From CAZGRP01 sp964527995 (GTDB lineage: Bacteria; Zhuqueibacterota; Zhuqueibacteria; Oceanimicrobiales; CAZGRP01): a DNA stretch of 64,000 bases. A model generated the notes under the pieces. That model was not told the DNA's origin, ran no database searches, and saw only the letters and a list, made by a program, of their open reading frames with translations. The DNA lies in contig CAZGRP010000019.1 of assembly GCA_964527995.1 (NCBI GenBank), positions 1 through 64,000 on the forward strand, read 5' to 3'. Made by a program: the position numbers and the translations under genes. Numbering within the stretch: position 1 is the stretch's first letter; each line of letters begins with the position of its first letter. Of this stretch, positions 8,066 through 17,812 are shown piece by piece.

Positions 8066-8619
8066 ACCCCATCGCCAATCACCTTCTCATAGGCCTCGCG
8101 GGTGGCGGCGACATTGGCCTCCGGGTCGAGAGGCACCGATTCTTTCACCGCCTCAACGACGGAGTCGAGCTGAACGAGGTCGGTGATTCGGGCAAAGGCT
8201 CCGAGGATGGCCGTGTTGACGATCGGTTGGGCCGGTGAGCCAAGTCCGTGGGCCAGGGCGATGGCGTTGGCGTCCACCGTGGCGACACGGAACGGCCCCA
8301 GGCCGCTGAACTCCTCCGGCCGGCGATCACTGTTGATCAGGATCACCCCCCCGGACTTGAGGCCCTGGGTGATGTTGACGGCGCTGGTGAGAGTCGGGTC
8401 GAGCACGATCAACAGGTCAGGCTCGTAGATCTGGCAGCGCAGGTGGATCGGCTTGTCATCGATGCGGGTGAAAGCCGTCACCGGGGCGCCGCGGCGCTCC
8501 ACCCCGAAGGCGGGGAAAGACTGCACCCATTTGCCCTCACGGAAGACCGCCATGGCCAGTACCTTCGAGGCGATCACAGCCCCCTGGCCGCCGCGACCGT
8601 GTATGCGTATTTCAATCAT
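8050..8619 (-). CDS. porG: 2-oxoacid:ferredoxin oxidoreductase, gamma subunit
   Basis: A 189-residue gamma subunit beginning MIEIRIHGRGGQGAVIASKV, the hallmark CoA-binding GRGGQG motif, followed by SFPAFGVERRGAPV. It is first in the gene order porG - flavoprotein/ferredoxin fusion - porA - porB, all read in the same direction. GGAG lies 8 bases upstream of the ATG. The last few codons come from an intergenic repeat (GGTTGATGGTTGATGG), so the natural C-terminus may have been slightly altered. Confidence 0.9.
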   Translation of the reverse strand: MIEIRIHGRGGQGAVIASKVLAMAVFREGKWVQSFPAFGVERRGAPVTAFTRIDDKPIHLRCQIYEPDLLIVLDPTLTSAVNITQGLKSGGVILINSDRRPEEFSGLGPFRVATVDANAIALAHGLGSPAQPIVNTAILGAFARITDLVQLDSVVEAVKESVPLDPEANVAATREAYEKVIGDGVVVDG

Positions 8620-8660
8620 CCGCGATCTCCGCTTCTGGCTCGGTGGTTAGATTGATCCCA

Positions 8661-8710
8661 GAAATTCTTCGCTTCGCTCCACTCCGTTCCGCTCGCTCAA
8701 AATGACAACG
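8661..8710. repeat. Interspersed repeat of the AATTCTTCGCTTCGCTCC...AAAATGAC type
   Basis: About 50 bases carrying the GAAGCGAAGCG / TTTTGAGCGAGC composition that I recall in dispersed intergenic repeats of many uncultivated bacteria (from memory, not searched). Lies in the 198-base spacer between korB and porG; no gene is visible there. Confidence 0.45.
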
Positions 8711-8817
8711 GAGTGGACCCAGATGGCTAAAATGCTACGTATGCTCGTCGGTCACCACTTGAGTTTAGCGTTCTTATTGGCCATTGCGCTCTTGTGGTAA
8801 GAGTTACGACCATCCCT

Positions 8818-9693
8818 TCATGCGGCTTTGGCTCGCTCCTGTGCCGGGCGATACTGATCCACCAGAGCCTGCCAATCGTGGCCACCCTTCTGCTGCGCCT
8901 TGCGGCGGATCTGTTCCAGCCGCTCCTCGTAGGTCGGTTCCTCCCTGCGGTAGATCACCCCCATCGAGATGCGACCTTCCTCGTGGGCGATCTGCCACGC
9001 CGCCTCAAGGGAGGTCGGATCGTACTCGGCCGGCAGATCTACGGCCAGCGACCGGATGATGTCGAACTGGTCCCGGCCGACGAAGGTGACGCAAGGACTG
9101 AGGACCTGCACGAACGAGAACCCCTTGTGCTGGATGGCCTGCACCAGAAGATCGGCCACCTGCTTGCCGTTGCCGGAGAACCCGCGGGCGTAGAAGGTGA
9201 CACCGTAGCTCAGCGCCACTTTGAGCGGATTGATGGGTGAATCGATGACACCGTAGGGCGACGTCTTGGTCGACAGGTCGAGGCCGGTCGTCGGCGAAGT
9301 TTGTCCCTTGGTCATCCCGTAGATGCCGTTGTCCATCATCACGTAGGTGAGATCGGGATTGCGCCGGGCGGCGTGCGGCAGGTGGCCGGCGCCGATGCTG
9401 AGACCGTCGCCATCGCCGCCGACAGCGATCACGGTTGTGGCCGGCCTGCCGAACTTCACGCCCTGCGCCAGCGGCAGAGCGCGGCCGTGGATGCCGTTGA
9501 ATCCGTACGTCGCCACATAGCCCGGCAGTCGACTCGAACAGCCGATTCCTGAAACAATGGCCACCTCCTCGGGCGGCAGCCGTAGCTCACTTATAGCCCG
9601 ATAGATGGCATTGAGCACACCGAAGTCGCCGCAGCCGGGACACCAGACCGGCTTCAGGCCACTTCGATAGGCCTTGGGCGTGTAGACTTCCAC
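8818..9693 (-). CDS. korB: 2-oxoglutarate:ferredoxin oxidoreductase-type beta subunit
   Basis: 291 residues with the N-terminal cysteine motif WCPGCGDFGVLNA (about 17-29) and the TPP-binding stretch GGDGDG...NGIYGMTKGQTSPTT (about 92-134) characteristic of KorB/VorB-like two-subunit enzymes. The GTG start, with GAGGTG upstream, lies 40 bases inside the end of korA, so translation is probably coupled. With korA it would interconvert 2-oxoglutarate + CoA and succinyl-CoA + CO2 with ferredoxin, a key step of an anaerobic or reductive TCA cycle. Substrate assignment is by family resemblance only. Confidence 0.88.
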   Translation of the reverse strand: MEVYTPKAYRSGLKPVWCPGCGDFGVLNAIYRAISELRLPPEEVAIVSGIGCSSRLPGYVATYGFNGIHGRALPLAQGVKFGRPATTVIAVGGDGDGLSIGAGHLPHAARRNPDLTYVMMDNGIYGMTKGQTSPTTGLDLSTKTSPYGVIDSPINPLKVALSYGVTFYARGFSGNGKQVADLLVQAIQHKGFSFVQVLSPCVTFVGRDQFDIIRSLAVDLPAEYDPTSLEAAWQIAHEEGRISMGVIYRREEPTYEERLEQIRRKAQQKGGHDWQALVDQYRPAQERAKAA

Positions 9694-11438
9694 TGTGAAC
9701 GCACCTCTTCAATGGCTTGGACGATTTCGTGCACTTTGAACGGCGCCGCGCCGGTGCGCTTGGTCACCCAGGTGCGCTCCGGCAGGGCCACCTCGCTGCG
9801 TAGATAGCGATAGAACTGCCCCTGATGAGAAAGCTCGACGATGAGCAGGGCATTGAGCCGGTCGACGAAACGCTGGATCTCCACACCCGGCAGCGGCGCC
9901 AGCCGCCGCGGCACCAGAGCGGAGATCTCGGTTCCTTCGGCGCGGAAATGGCGCAACGCCTCCTCCACGGCTCCCTTGGTAGACCCCCAGGCAAGCACAC
10001 CGATCGGGGCATCCGCCGGGCCGGCACGCCACAGAAGGGCATCCTCCCTGGCGTCCAGGGTTGCCAGCTTGCGCGCTCGCTTGTCGGCCATTTTATCATG
10101 CCACTCGGCGTCGGATGTCGGCCGCCCGGCCTCATCATGCTCGATCCCGGCCGCCGTGTACATTCCGCCTTTGATTCCCGGGTGCGAAAACGGCGACACG
10201 CCGGTCTCGGTCAGCCGGAATCGCTTGAAGTCGGCCAGTTCTTCGGGCGTCGGCCTCAGCCGCTCGATGACCTGGGAACGGAACTGTTCGAAGTCGATTT
10301 CGGGAATCACTTCCAGCCGCTGGCCGAGGAACTGATCCGACAGAATGATGACGGGCACCTGGTACTTCTCGCTCAGGTAGAAGGCGTGCACCGCCACAGC
10401 GAAGGCGTCGGCCACATCCGTCGGCGCCAGCACCACGCGAGGAACATCGCCGTGGCCGCCGAAAACGGCATGGAAGAGGTCTGCCTGGGTGGTCTTTGTC
10501 GGTATCCCCGTGCTTGGTCCGCCGCGCTGGACGTTGGCGATCACCACCGGGATCTCGGCCATCGCCGCCAGATCGATCGATTCCGTCATCAGCGACAGGC
10601 CGGGTCCCGAGGTGGCCGTCATCGCCTTCTGGCCGGCGAAGGAGGCACCGATGGCCATGGTCAGAGCCGCAATCTCGTCCTCCGTCTGGATGAAGGTGCC
10701 GTCGAATTTCGGCAGGTGTTTGGCCATCCACTCCATGATTTCGCTTGCCGGGGTGATCGGATAGCCGGCATAGAAACGGACCCCGGCAAACAACGCTCCC
10801 ATCGCCAGCGCATCATTGCCCGTGACTACCAGTTTCTTCGTGGGTGACCCCGGCGCAAAGTTCGGCTGCTCCGACGCGCCCTGCTGCCGGCCGAGGGCCA
10901 ATCCTGCCTGGAAGGCCTTCAGGTTGCCCTGCAGCACCTCCTTGCCTTTGCGGCCGAACCGCTGTTCGATGGCTCGGCGGAAACCGTCCTCGGGCAGCCC
11001 AAACCAGCCCACTACCACGCCCAGCGCCACCAGGTTTTTGGCCAGCGTCGTGCCGGCCTGCTCGCGGGCCTGATCGGAGAAGGGTCTCTCAGAAAAACGA
11101 ACCCCCTGCGGAAAAGGTAGTTCAGCAGGGGGTTTATCGCCAGCATCGTAGAAGACCATGGCGTCGTCGGCTAGAATCAACTCCTTCTCGAAGCGCGGGA
11201 AGTTTTCCCAGCTTAGCACGACGAGAGCATCGAGAGAATCCCCCTGGGAAAGCACCGGAGCGCTGTTCAACCGCACCTGCGCGGCGCTCTCGCCGCCGCG
11301 GATCTGCGGACCATAGCTCTTGATCATCATGCTGTGAAACCCCTCTGCCGCCATGGCCCACACCAGGATCTCACCGGCGCTGATGACGCCCTCTCCGCCA
11401 CTCCCGACAATTCCAATCGTTAGATCGAGCGACTTCAT
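9654..11438 (-). CDS. korA: 2-oxoglutarate:ferredoxin oxidoreductase-type fused gamma-alpha subunit
   Basis: 594 residues: an N-terminal gamma domain (about 1-180; IGIVGSGGEGVISAGEIL and SYGPQIRGGESAAQV) fused to an alpha domain (from about 200; FYAGYPITPASEIMEWMAKH and TSGPGLSLMTE). This fused architecture plus a separate beta subunit distinguishes the KOR type from the four-subunit POR type encoded just downstream. Having both suggests pyruvate and 2-oxoglutarate (or branched-chain oxoacids) are handled by separate enzymes feeding one ferredoxin pool. Confidence 0.9.
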   Translation of the reverse strand: MKSLDLTIGIVGSGGEGVISAGEILVWAMAAEGFHSMMIKSYGPQIRGGESAAQVRLNSAPVLSQGDSLDALVVLSWENFPRFEKELILADDAMVFYDAGDKPPAELPFPQGVRFSERPFSDQAREQAGTTLAKNLVALGVVVGWFGLPEDGFRRAIEQRFGRKGKEVLQGNLKAFQAGLALGRQQGASEQPNFAPGSPTKKLVVTGNDALAMGALFAGVRFYAGYPITPASEIMEWMAKHLPKFDGTFIQTEDEIAALTMAIGASFAGQKAMTATSGPGLSLMTESIDLAAMAEIPVVIANVQRGGPSTGIPTKTTQADLFHAVFGGHGDVPRVVLAPTDVADAFAVAVHAFYLSEKYQVPVIILSDQFLGQRLEVIPEIDFEQFRSQVIERLRPTPEELADFKRFRLTETGVSPFSHPGIKGGMYTAAGIEHDEAGRPTSDAEWHDKMADKRARKLATLDAREDALLWRAGPADAPIGVLAWGSTKGAVEEALRHFRAEGTEISALVPRRLAPLPGVEIQRFVDRLNALLIVELSHQGQFYRYLRSEVALPERTWVTKRTGAAPFKVHEIVQAIEEVRSQWKSTRPRPIEVA

Positions 11439-11736
11439 GGGTAACGCCGTCTCCCATCAAATTCAGCGTTCAAGAATCAACCGAAAGCGGAATGCGAGTT
11501 GCTCTCGCTTTTCTTCTCGTACGACACCGCATCCCGAAGCAGCTCCTTTGAGCCAGCTTCCCGGCCAATGCCTCCGATCCATACGCAATTATAATGCCGA
11601 AACCCAGCCCCATACGACGGCGGGCTACTCGATGGGAAATCAAGGAGTTATGAACCCGCAATTCTCATCTTGGAACAACTTCGGGCCGGAAACTCTCTCA
11701 AAATTGAGAATGGCATTTTCGATGATGAGAAAATCG
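11439..11736. other. ptsI-korA spacer with hairpins downstream of ptsI
   Basis: 298 bases with no convincing gene. A perfect hairpin TCTCAA-AA-TTGAGA lies at 11696-11709 and a weaker ATTTTC/GAAAAT hairpin directly after the ptsI stop. There is no T-tract, so an intrinsic terminator is doubtful. Confidence 0.35.
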
Positions 11737-13503
11737 TCAGGTCGGCGCAATCGGGAAGGCTTCGGACAGGATGTGGCGGATCTCGTCGGCAGTCTCCGCC
11801 GCCAGTGCCTGCCGGGCCACCTCTTCCGCAACGGACGCGTCGAGCTCACGGATGACCCGCTTCACCTGCAAAAGGAACGCCGGGCTCATGCTCAAATGCC
11901 GGTAGCCCAGGCCGACCAAGAGCGGCACATAGCTCATATCTCCAGCCATCTCGCCGCAGACGCTGACTTCCTTGCCGTGTCGCGCTGCCGCCTGCTGCAC
12001 CATGTGCAGGAGTTGGATGACAGCCGGTTCCAGCGGCTCATAGAGATGGCTGACACGCTCGTTCCCGCGATCGACCGCCAGGGTGTACTGGATCAGGTCG
12101 TTGGTGCCGACGCTGAAGAAGTCCACCTCCCGGGCGAGATTCCCGGCAGTGATCGCCGCCGACGGGACCTCGATCATGACTCCGAACAGCACGTTCTCCC
12201 CGAACTCCCGTCCCTCCTCGCGCAACTCCTGCCGCGCCTCTTCGAGAAGAGCCTTGGCCTGGCGCACCTCGCGAATGCTTGACACCAGCGGCAACATGAC
12301 GCGCACCGGCCCGGCGGCAGCGGCACGCAGTATGGCGCGCAATTGCTCCTTGAATACGCGTGGCTGTCGCAGCGACACGCGGATCGCACGCCAGCCGAGA
12401 TAAGGGTTGGGCTCGCGTTCGTCGATGGCAGCAGGCGAGTATTTGTCGCCGCCAAGATCCAATGTCCGAATGGTCACCGGCCGCGGCGCCATCTTCTCTA
12501 CGGCGGCCCGATAGTGTTCCAGCTGCTCCTCCTCGTTGGGGAATTGGTCGCCGATGAGGAAATAGAGTTCAGTGCGAAAGAGCCCGATACCGTCGGCGTG
12601 AACGGCGACCGCCTCCTCGACATCCGCCTCATTGGCGACATTGGCCAGCAACTGCACCCTGTGGCCGTCGCGCGTTACGGCGGGGACCCGGGCGAGCGCC
12701 CGTTCGTCTTTGCCCGACAGGATAAAGGCAGCAGCACGGCGACGGCGATCGCGTACCTCGTTCCGGCTGGGCCGCAGGATGACTTCGCCGCGATAGCCGT
12801 CTACCAGCACCGTAACGCCAAGGGGTAACTGGCGGACTGCATCCATCACACCGCTGACCAGGGGCACACCAAGCGATCGTGCCAGGATCGCCGCATGCGA
12901 TGTCTTGCCGCCCCGCTCGGTCACAAACCCCTTCACCTTGTGGCGGTCGAGGGTCCAGGTTATCGACGGCGCCAGCTCTTCGGCCACCACAATCATCTCG
13001 TCGGCCTCTCCTTCGAGACTGCACGCCAGCTCTGTGCCCCGCAACTGGCGGACCACGCGCCGGCCGATGTCTCGGATGTCACGGGCACGCTCCCGCATGT
13101 AGCTATTCTCGGCTTTCGACAAGCTCGATGCTGCTTCCTCTACGACCTTGCTGATCACCTCTTCGAGGCTGACACGATGGTGCAGGAGCCGGCGCTGCAC
13201 CTCGTCGAGAAAGTACTGGTCATCCAGGAGCAACAGTTGCACATCGAGAATCGCCGCCGCCTCGGGCCCCATCTGTTCGGTGACGCGCTCCTTTAACTGC
13301 ACAAAATGCTCACGGGTCTCGGTGATCGCTTGCCTGAGACGTTCCAACTCCCTGTCGATCGCCTCCTTGTCGAGCCCGATATTGCCCTCCGGCAGCTCGA
13401 TCTCCTGCCGTAGAAGGCAGACAGCGCCAACCGCCACGCCGGGCGAAACCGGGATGCCACGCAGGACTTTCCTTTTCTTGCTGCTCGACGATGCCCGTCG
13501 CAT
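11737..13503 (-). CDS. ptsI: Phosphoenolpyruvate-protein phosphotransferase (PTS enzyme I)
   Basis: 588 residues with all enzyme I parts: an N-terminal HPr-binding domain, the phospho-histidine motif GGKTSHAAILARSLG (near residue 200), and a C-terminal PEP-binding TIM barrel with DLGGDKY, GTNDLIQYTLAVDRGNE and the catalytic-Cys segment SVCGEMAGD. It transfers phosphate from PEP to HPr. No HPr or EII gene is in the window, so it may serve a regulatory PTS or a partner elsewhere. The ATG is chosen over an in-frame TTG at 13521 because AGGGAT precedes the ATG at suitable spacing. Confidence 0.92.
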   Translation of the reverse strand: MRRASSSSKKRKVLRGIPVSPGVAVGAVCLLRQEIELPEGNIGLDKEAIDRELERLRQAITETREHFVQLKERVTEQMGPEAAAILDVQLLLLDDQYFLDEVQRRLLHHRVSLEEVISKVVEEAASSLSKAENSYMRERARDIRDIGRRVVRQLRGTELACSLEGEADEMIVVAEELAPSITWTLDRHKVKGFVTERGGKTSHAAILARSLGVPLVSGVMDAVRQLPLGVTVLVDGYRGEVILRPSRNEVRDRRRRAAAFILSGKDERALARVPAVTRDGHRVQLLANVANEADVEEAVAVHADGIGLFRTELYFLIGDQFPNEEEQLEHYRAAVEKMAPRPVTIRTLDLGGDKYSPAAIDEREPNPYLGWRAIRVSLRQPRVFKEQLRAILRAAAAGPVRVMLPLVSSIREVRQAKALLEEARQELREEGREFGENVLFGVMIEVPSAAITAGNLAREVDFFSVGTNDLIQYTLAVDRGNERVSHLYEPLEPAVIQLLHMVQQAAARHGKEVSVCGEMAGDMSYVPLLVGLGYRHLSMSPAFLLQVKRVIRELDASVAEEVARQALAAETADEIRHILSEAFPIAPT

Positions 13504-13629
13504 CCGGTGATCCCTATTCAAGATTCATCTCTTCGCTGCCCCCTGTTTGGTATGCCGCAGAGCAGGGGAACGTTCCGTTCCGGGGTTTTCCCGCATTCAC
13601 CACAGCACAAGATCCCCATCTCCCACCCA

Positions 13630-15405
13630 TTACAGCCGGCACTCGTGGGGATCGCAGGTAGAAAAGTGCTCGCGGTGGTAGATCTCCTCATCGACACCGA
13701 GCTCCAACACCTGGGAACCCTTCGAGCCGTAGCGGTAGATCGTGACCCCCTTCAACCCCAGCTCCCATGCCCGCCGATAGACAAACGCGATCTCTTCATC
13801 CGACGCCTGCTCCGGCAGATTCACGGTCTTGGACACGGCGTTGTCCACATGCCGCTGGAAGGCCGCCTGAACGGCCAGGTGTTGGGCCGGATCGACTTCC
13901 AGCGCCGTGACGAAGAGCTGGCGCGCCTCGGCGGGCACGCCCGCAATCTCACTGATGCGGCCCCTATGCAGGATTTCCTCCACAAGGGTCTCGGAGTAGA
14001 AGCCGTGTTCCCGGGCGTAGGCCAGAAAAACGGGATTGACCTCGACCAGCGTCCGGCCGCCGAGCACGCCACTGCGCCGGTACGCCAGTGCAAAGAGCGG
14101 CTCGATGCTGGCCGTGGTGTTGGCGATGATGCTGATCGTGCCGGTTGGCGCCACCGAGGTGCGCGTGGCGTTGCGCAGCCGCAGTCCCTTGTCGGCGTAG
14201 ATGCTTCGGTCGTAGTTCGGGAACGGGCCACGCTCCCGCGCCAGCTCTATGGAAGTCCGCAGCGCCTCTTCGGAGATGACCCGCATCACCTCACCGCCGA
14301 TCTCCACCGCCCTCCTGGAAGCATAGGAGACCCCAAGACGGATGAGCATTTCGGCAAACCCCATGACGCCGAGTCCGATCTTGCGGTTGCCACGCGCCGC
14401 CTCCGAAAGCTCGGGCAGCGGAAAACGGTTCATGTCGATGACATCGTCGAGAAAACGAACCGCAATCTGCGTCGTGCTCCGGAGCTTCTCCAGATCGATC
14501 TCGACGCTGCCGCCGCGGCTCTTCAGCATGCGACTGAGGTTGATAGAGCCGAGGTTGCACGACTCGTAGGCCAGAAGAGGCACTTCGCCGCAGGGATTGG
14601 TGGCTTCGATCACCCCGACGGCCGGGGTCGGATTGTCGGCGTTGATGGTATCGAGAAAAATGAGGCCTGGATCTCCGCTGAGCCAGGCCGAGTTGACGAT
14701 CTCGTCGAACACCTTTCGAGCGTTCAGGCGCCCCGCTACCCGGCCGTTTCGGGGATTGATCAGATCATACTCGTCGCCGCGCTGCGCCGCATCCATGAAG
14801 GCATCGGTAACGCCCACCGAAATATTGAAGTTCTCCAGAACTCCGGAGCGCCGCTTTGCCAGCACGAACTCCATGATGTCGGGATGATCGACGCGCAGCA
14901 CCCCCATGTTGGCGCCGCGGCGCTTCCCTCCCTGGCGGATGTGTTCAGTGGCACAGTCGAAGATCTTCATGAACGACACCGGGCCGGAACTCTCTCCGCC
15001 AGTGGAGGCGACGATGTCGCCACGCGGACGCAAGCGGGAAAAGGAGAATCCGGTGCCACCTCCTGTGCGTTGCACCAGGGCCATGGCTTTGAGGGCATCG
15101 AAAATCTCCTCGAGGGTGTCGCCGACGGGCAAGACGAAACAGGCCGAGAGTTGCCCCAGCTCGGTGCCGGCGTTCATCAAAGTCGGTGAGTTCGGCAGAA
15201 AGTCGAGTGCCGTGAGCGTGCGCTCGAAAAGCTCGGCCCAGCGCCGCTCGGCTGCATCGCCTCCCCAGTTCGCTTCTGCCCTGGCGATGGCGCTGGCCAC
15301 GCGGGCAAACAGCCCTTCTGGTGTCTCCACCACCTTCCCTTGCGCGTCGCGTCGGAGGTAGCGGGCCTGCAGCACTTTCCGCGCGTTCTCTGTCAGATCG
15401 AGCAT
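13630..15405 (-). CDS. nrdJ: Adenosylcobalamin-dependent (class II) ribonucleoside-diphosphate reductase
   Basis: 591-residue catalytic chain of class II ribonucleotide reductase. Recognisable elements are LPNSPTLMNAG, the first redox Cys in QLSACFVLPV, GGGTGFSFSRLRP, the active-site NPCGE, and TSVAPTGTISIIANTT. No class I small subunit lies nearby, and the short single-chain form fits the B12-dependent type, which works with or without oxygen. It makes dNDPs, generating a thiyl radical from adenosylcobalamin. The chain ends in a C-x-x-x-x-C pair (STCDPHECRL), the expected C-terminal redox-active cysteines. Located 60 bases after amrS, likely the same transcript. Confidence 0.93.
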   Translation of the reverse strand: MLDLTENARKVLQARYLRRDAQGKVVETPEGLFARVASAIARAEANWGGDAAERRWAELFERTLTALDFLPNSPTLMNAGTELGQLSACFVLPVGDTLEEIFDALKAMALVQRTGGGTGFSFSRLRPRGDIVASTGGESSGPVSFMKIFDCATEHIRQGGKRRGANMGVLRVDHPDIMEFVLAKRRSGVLENFNISVGVTDAFMDAAQRGDEYDLINPRNGRVAGRLNARKVFDEIVNSAWLSGDPGLIFLDTINADNPTPAVGVIEATNPCGEVPLLAYESCNLGSINLSRMLKSRGGSVEIDLEKLRSTTQIAVRFLDDVIDMNRFPLPELSEAARGNRKIGLGVMGFAEMLIRLGVSYASRRAVEIGGEVMRVISEEALRTSIELARERGPFPNYDRSIYADKGLRLRNATRTSVAPTGTISIIANTTASIEPLFALAYRRSGVLGGRTLVEVNPVFLAYAREHGFYSETLVEEILHRGRISEIAGVPAEARQLFVTALEVDPAQHLAVQAAFQRHVDNAVSKTVNLPEQASDEEIAFVYRRAWELGLKGVTIYRYGSKGSQVLELGVDEEIYHREHFSTCDPHECRL

Positions 15406-15465
15406 ATCGCTGTTCCAGCCCGGCTTGTCGTGACACCATCCACCGCCTTCACGGCGTGGCGACCT

Positions 15466-16530
15466 CTAGCGAGGTTTGGGCTCGCCCATACCCTTGCCGT
15501 CGATCACAGTGCCGCACTCGGGGCAGCACCCCTCCCGAAGACGGTTGCTCAACACAGCAAATCCCACCCGGCGGATGACCATAGCGCCGCACTCGTAGCA
15601 GAACGTGTCCTCGCCGTGGTCTGTGGGCACATTGCCAACGTAGACGTAGCGCAGTCCGGCCTCTCTGCCGAGGTCGCGGGCTCGCCGCAGGCGCTCGATC
15701 GAGGTGGGCGGCACGTCCAGCATCCTGTAGGCCGGAAAGAATCGGCTGATGTGCCATGGCGTTTCCGGACCTAGGCTGTGCACAAAGGCGGCGATGTCGC
15801 GCAATTCCTCATCGCTGTCGTTTTGTCCGGGGATCAAGAGCGTGGTGACCTCGACCCAGAGATTGAGTTTCTTCATCAACCGCAACGCGTCGAGCACGGA
15901 GTTCAACCGCCCGCCCACCACCCTGCTGTAGTACGACTGGCGAAACGATTTCAGGTCGACGTTGGCCGCATCCAGATAAGGGGCGATCTCCTCCAGGGCT
16001 TCCGGCGTCATGTACCCATTGGTGATAAAGACATTCCCGATTCCTTGCGGCTGCGCCAGCCGGGCGGTGTCATAGGCATATTCGTAGAAGATGGTCGGCT
16101 CGGTGTAGGTATAGGCGATGCTGCGGCTGCCCGACTCCCGCGCCAGGCGCACCACCTCTTCCGGGGGCAACGGGTAGCCTTCGATTTGCGGGGAAATCTT
16201 GGAAAGCTGGGAGATGTCCCAGTTCTGGCAAAAGGCACAGCGGAAGTTGCAGCCGACCGTGGCAATCGAAAAGGACCGCGAGCCTGGATAGTAGTGAAAA
16301 AGAGGCTTCTTTTCAATCGGGTCGACATGATGGGCAATGGCTCTTCCATAGACGAGGGTATAGAGGACGCCGCCCTCGTTGACACGCACGCCGCAGACCC
16401 CCAGCCGGCCCTCCCGGATGACGCAGCGGTGGGCGCAGAGATTGCACCGTACCCGTCCGCCGGAAAGGGGCTCCCAGAACATGCCTTCTTTGCGGCCGAA
16501 CTCGGACTCGACCCTTCCTGCGGCCTCCAT
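15466..16530 (-). CDS. amrS: AmmeMemoRadiSam-system radical SAM enzyme (PflA-like)
   Basis: 354 residues. An N-terminal Cys cluster (RCNLCAHRC) precedes the radical SAM signature CNFRCAFCQNW (near 94-104), then the GYMTPEAL and ANVDLKSF motifs of the AmrS/PflA-like family, and a C-terminal zinc-ribbon-like segment (CYECG...CCPECG). It cleaves S-adenosylmethionine with a [4Fe-4S] cluster; the substrate of this family is not established. The usual partners AmrA (AMMECR1) and AmrB (Memo) are not in the window. Sits 16 bases after tdh with GGAGGT upstream of the ATG. Confidence 0.9.
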   Translation of the reverse strand: MEAAGRVESEFGRKEGMFWEPLSGGRVRCNLCAHRCVIREGRLGVCGVRVNEGGVLYTLVYGRAIAHHVDPIEKKPLFHYYPGSRSFSIATVGCNFRCAFCQNWDISQLSKISPQIEGYPLPPEEVVRLARESGSRSIAYTYTEPTIFYEYAYDTARLAQPQGIGNVFITNGYMTPEALEEIAPYLDAANVDLKSFRQSYYSRVVGGRLNSVLDALRLMKKLNLWVEVTTLLIPGQNDSDEELRDIAAFVHSLGPETPWHISRFFPAYRMLDVPPTSIERLRRARDLGREAGLRYVYVGNVPTDHGEDTFCYECGAMVIRRVGFAVLSNRLREGCCPECGTVIDGKGMGEPKPR

Positions 16531-16546
16531 GTCTCCCGATCACCTC

Positions 16547-17602
16547 CTACAGATCGCGCGAATCCGGGTAGAGCACCACCTTGCCACAGTTGCCACTGGC
16601 CATCAGCTCGAAGGCATCGGCGAATCGATCCAGGGGGAAATGATGCGTCACCACCGGTCTGAGATCGACAGCTCCGGAGCGCAGCAGTCCACGCGACTGG
16701 TACCACGTTTCCCACAGGCGGCGGCCGATCACGCCGCGTACCGTCACACCCTTGAAAATCAGCAGGCGGTCGAGGTCGAACTCAATCGGGTGACCCGGTA
16801 GCCCCAGCAGGGCTGCTTCGCCACCCGGTTTCAGCAGTGCGAAGCCGTCTCTCAACGCGGACTGTGCCCCTGACATCTCCAGCAGCACATCAGCACCTTC
16901 ACCGTCGGTAGCTCTCAGGATCTCGTCGACGACATTCGTTTCGGCGGCGTTGACGGCCAGATCGGCGCCCATCCTTTCGGCCAGCCTCAACCGGTATGAG
17001 CTCACATCGGTAGCGTAGACAGCCCGGGCACCGATCGCCTTGGCCACGGCGATGGCCATCAGACCTACCGGCCCGCAGCCGGTTACGAGTACCTTGCGCG
17101 AGCGGACATCGGCGGTGAAGGCCGTGTGCACGGCATTGCCAAAGTTCTCCTGCAAGGTGGCGATCTCCGCTGGCATGTCGGCCGGATCGACCCATGCATT
17201 CACGGCCGGCACGCAAACGTAGTCGGCGAAACACCCGTCGCGGTCAACGCCGAGGATGAGTGTATTGCGGCAGAGATGGCCGCGACCTGTGAGACACATA
17301 TCGCAGCGCCCACAGACCACATGGCTTTCCAGCGAAACAAAATCGCCGACACGCACCTGATCCACTTCGGCCCCCACCTCGACGACTTCGCCGCAGCATT
17401 CATGACCGACAACCAGCGGCGGATGCAGCCGGCTCGCCGCCCACGGGTCCCATCGGTAGATATGAAGGTCCGTACCGCAAATCGACGTCGCACGGATTTT
17501 GACCAGCACCTCGTGCGAACCGACTTTGGGAACTGGAATCTTGCTCATCTCCAGACCCGGAGCTCCACTGGCTTTGACGAGACCCCGCATTGTTTCTGGC
17601 AT
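16547..17602 (-). CDS. tdh: L-threonine 3-dehydrogenase-like zinc alcohol dehydrogenase
   Basis: 351 residues from an ATG with GGAGGC 9 bases upstream. Medium-chain dehydrogenase: catalytic zinc ligands in SICGTDLHIY and GHECCGEVVE, a structural zinc loop CGRCDMCLTGRGHLC, and a Rossmann motif VTGCGPVGLMAIAVAKAIGA. ENFGNAVHTAF and the GVIGRRLWETWYQ stretch match threonine dehydrogenases, which oxidise threonine to 2-amino-3-oxobutyrate with NAD+. First gene of an apparent tdh-amrS-nrdJ run. A related polyol dehydrogenase is the alternative. Confidence 0.87.
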   Translation of the reverse strand: MPETMRGLVKASGAPGLEMSKIPVPKVGSHEVLVKIRATSICGTDLHIYRWDPWAASRLHPPLVVGHECCGEVVEVGAEVDQVRVGDFVSLESHVVCGRCDMCLTGRGHLCRNTLILGVDRDGCFADYVCVPAVNAWVDPADMPAEIATLQENFGNAVHTAFTADVRSRKVLVTGCGPVGLMAIAVAKAIGARAVYATDVSSYRLRLAERMGADLAVNAAETNVVDEILRATDGEGADVLLEMSGAQSALRDGFALLKPGGEAALLGLPGHPIEFDLDRLLIFKGVTVRGVIGRRLWETWYQSRGLLRSGAVDLRPVVTHHFPLDRFADAFELMASGNCGKVVLYPDSRDL

Positions 17603-17812
17603 GTCGGCTTGCCTCCAATGGTTTGCTCGGCCCGCCGGCTCGCGATCCAGGCTGCGGCCGGCCCGCCGTTGGATTCGAAGGAGAATTGCACCCTGCGCCG
17701 CTCCCCTCATGCGGACCCTATCACCGAGCGTGCCATGACGACCTGCGCACAATCCTCCGCCCCCTGACCGTGCCGGTCGGCCCAGCGCTCTCGTTCCATC
17801 CCCGCCGCCGGC

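Noticed and set aside
6412..8238. Long plus-strand frame of about 600 codons
   Set aside because: Antisense to the porG/fusion genes; high-GC codon bias opens the opposite strand. No start site and Ala/Arg/His-rich nonsense protein. The same applies to plus-strand frames at 1751-2335, 13507-15189, 18738-20183, 21875-23125 and 23348-24946.
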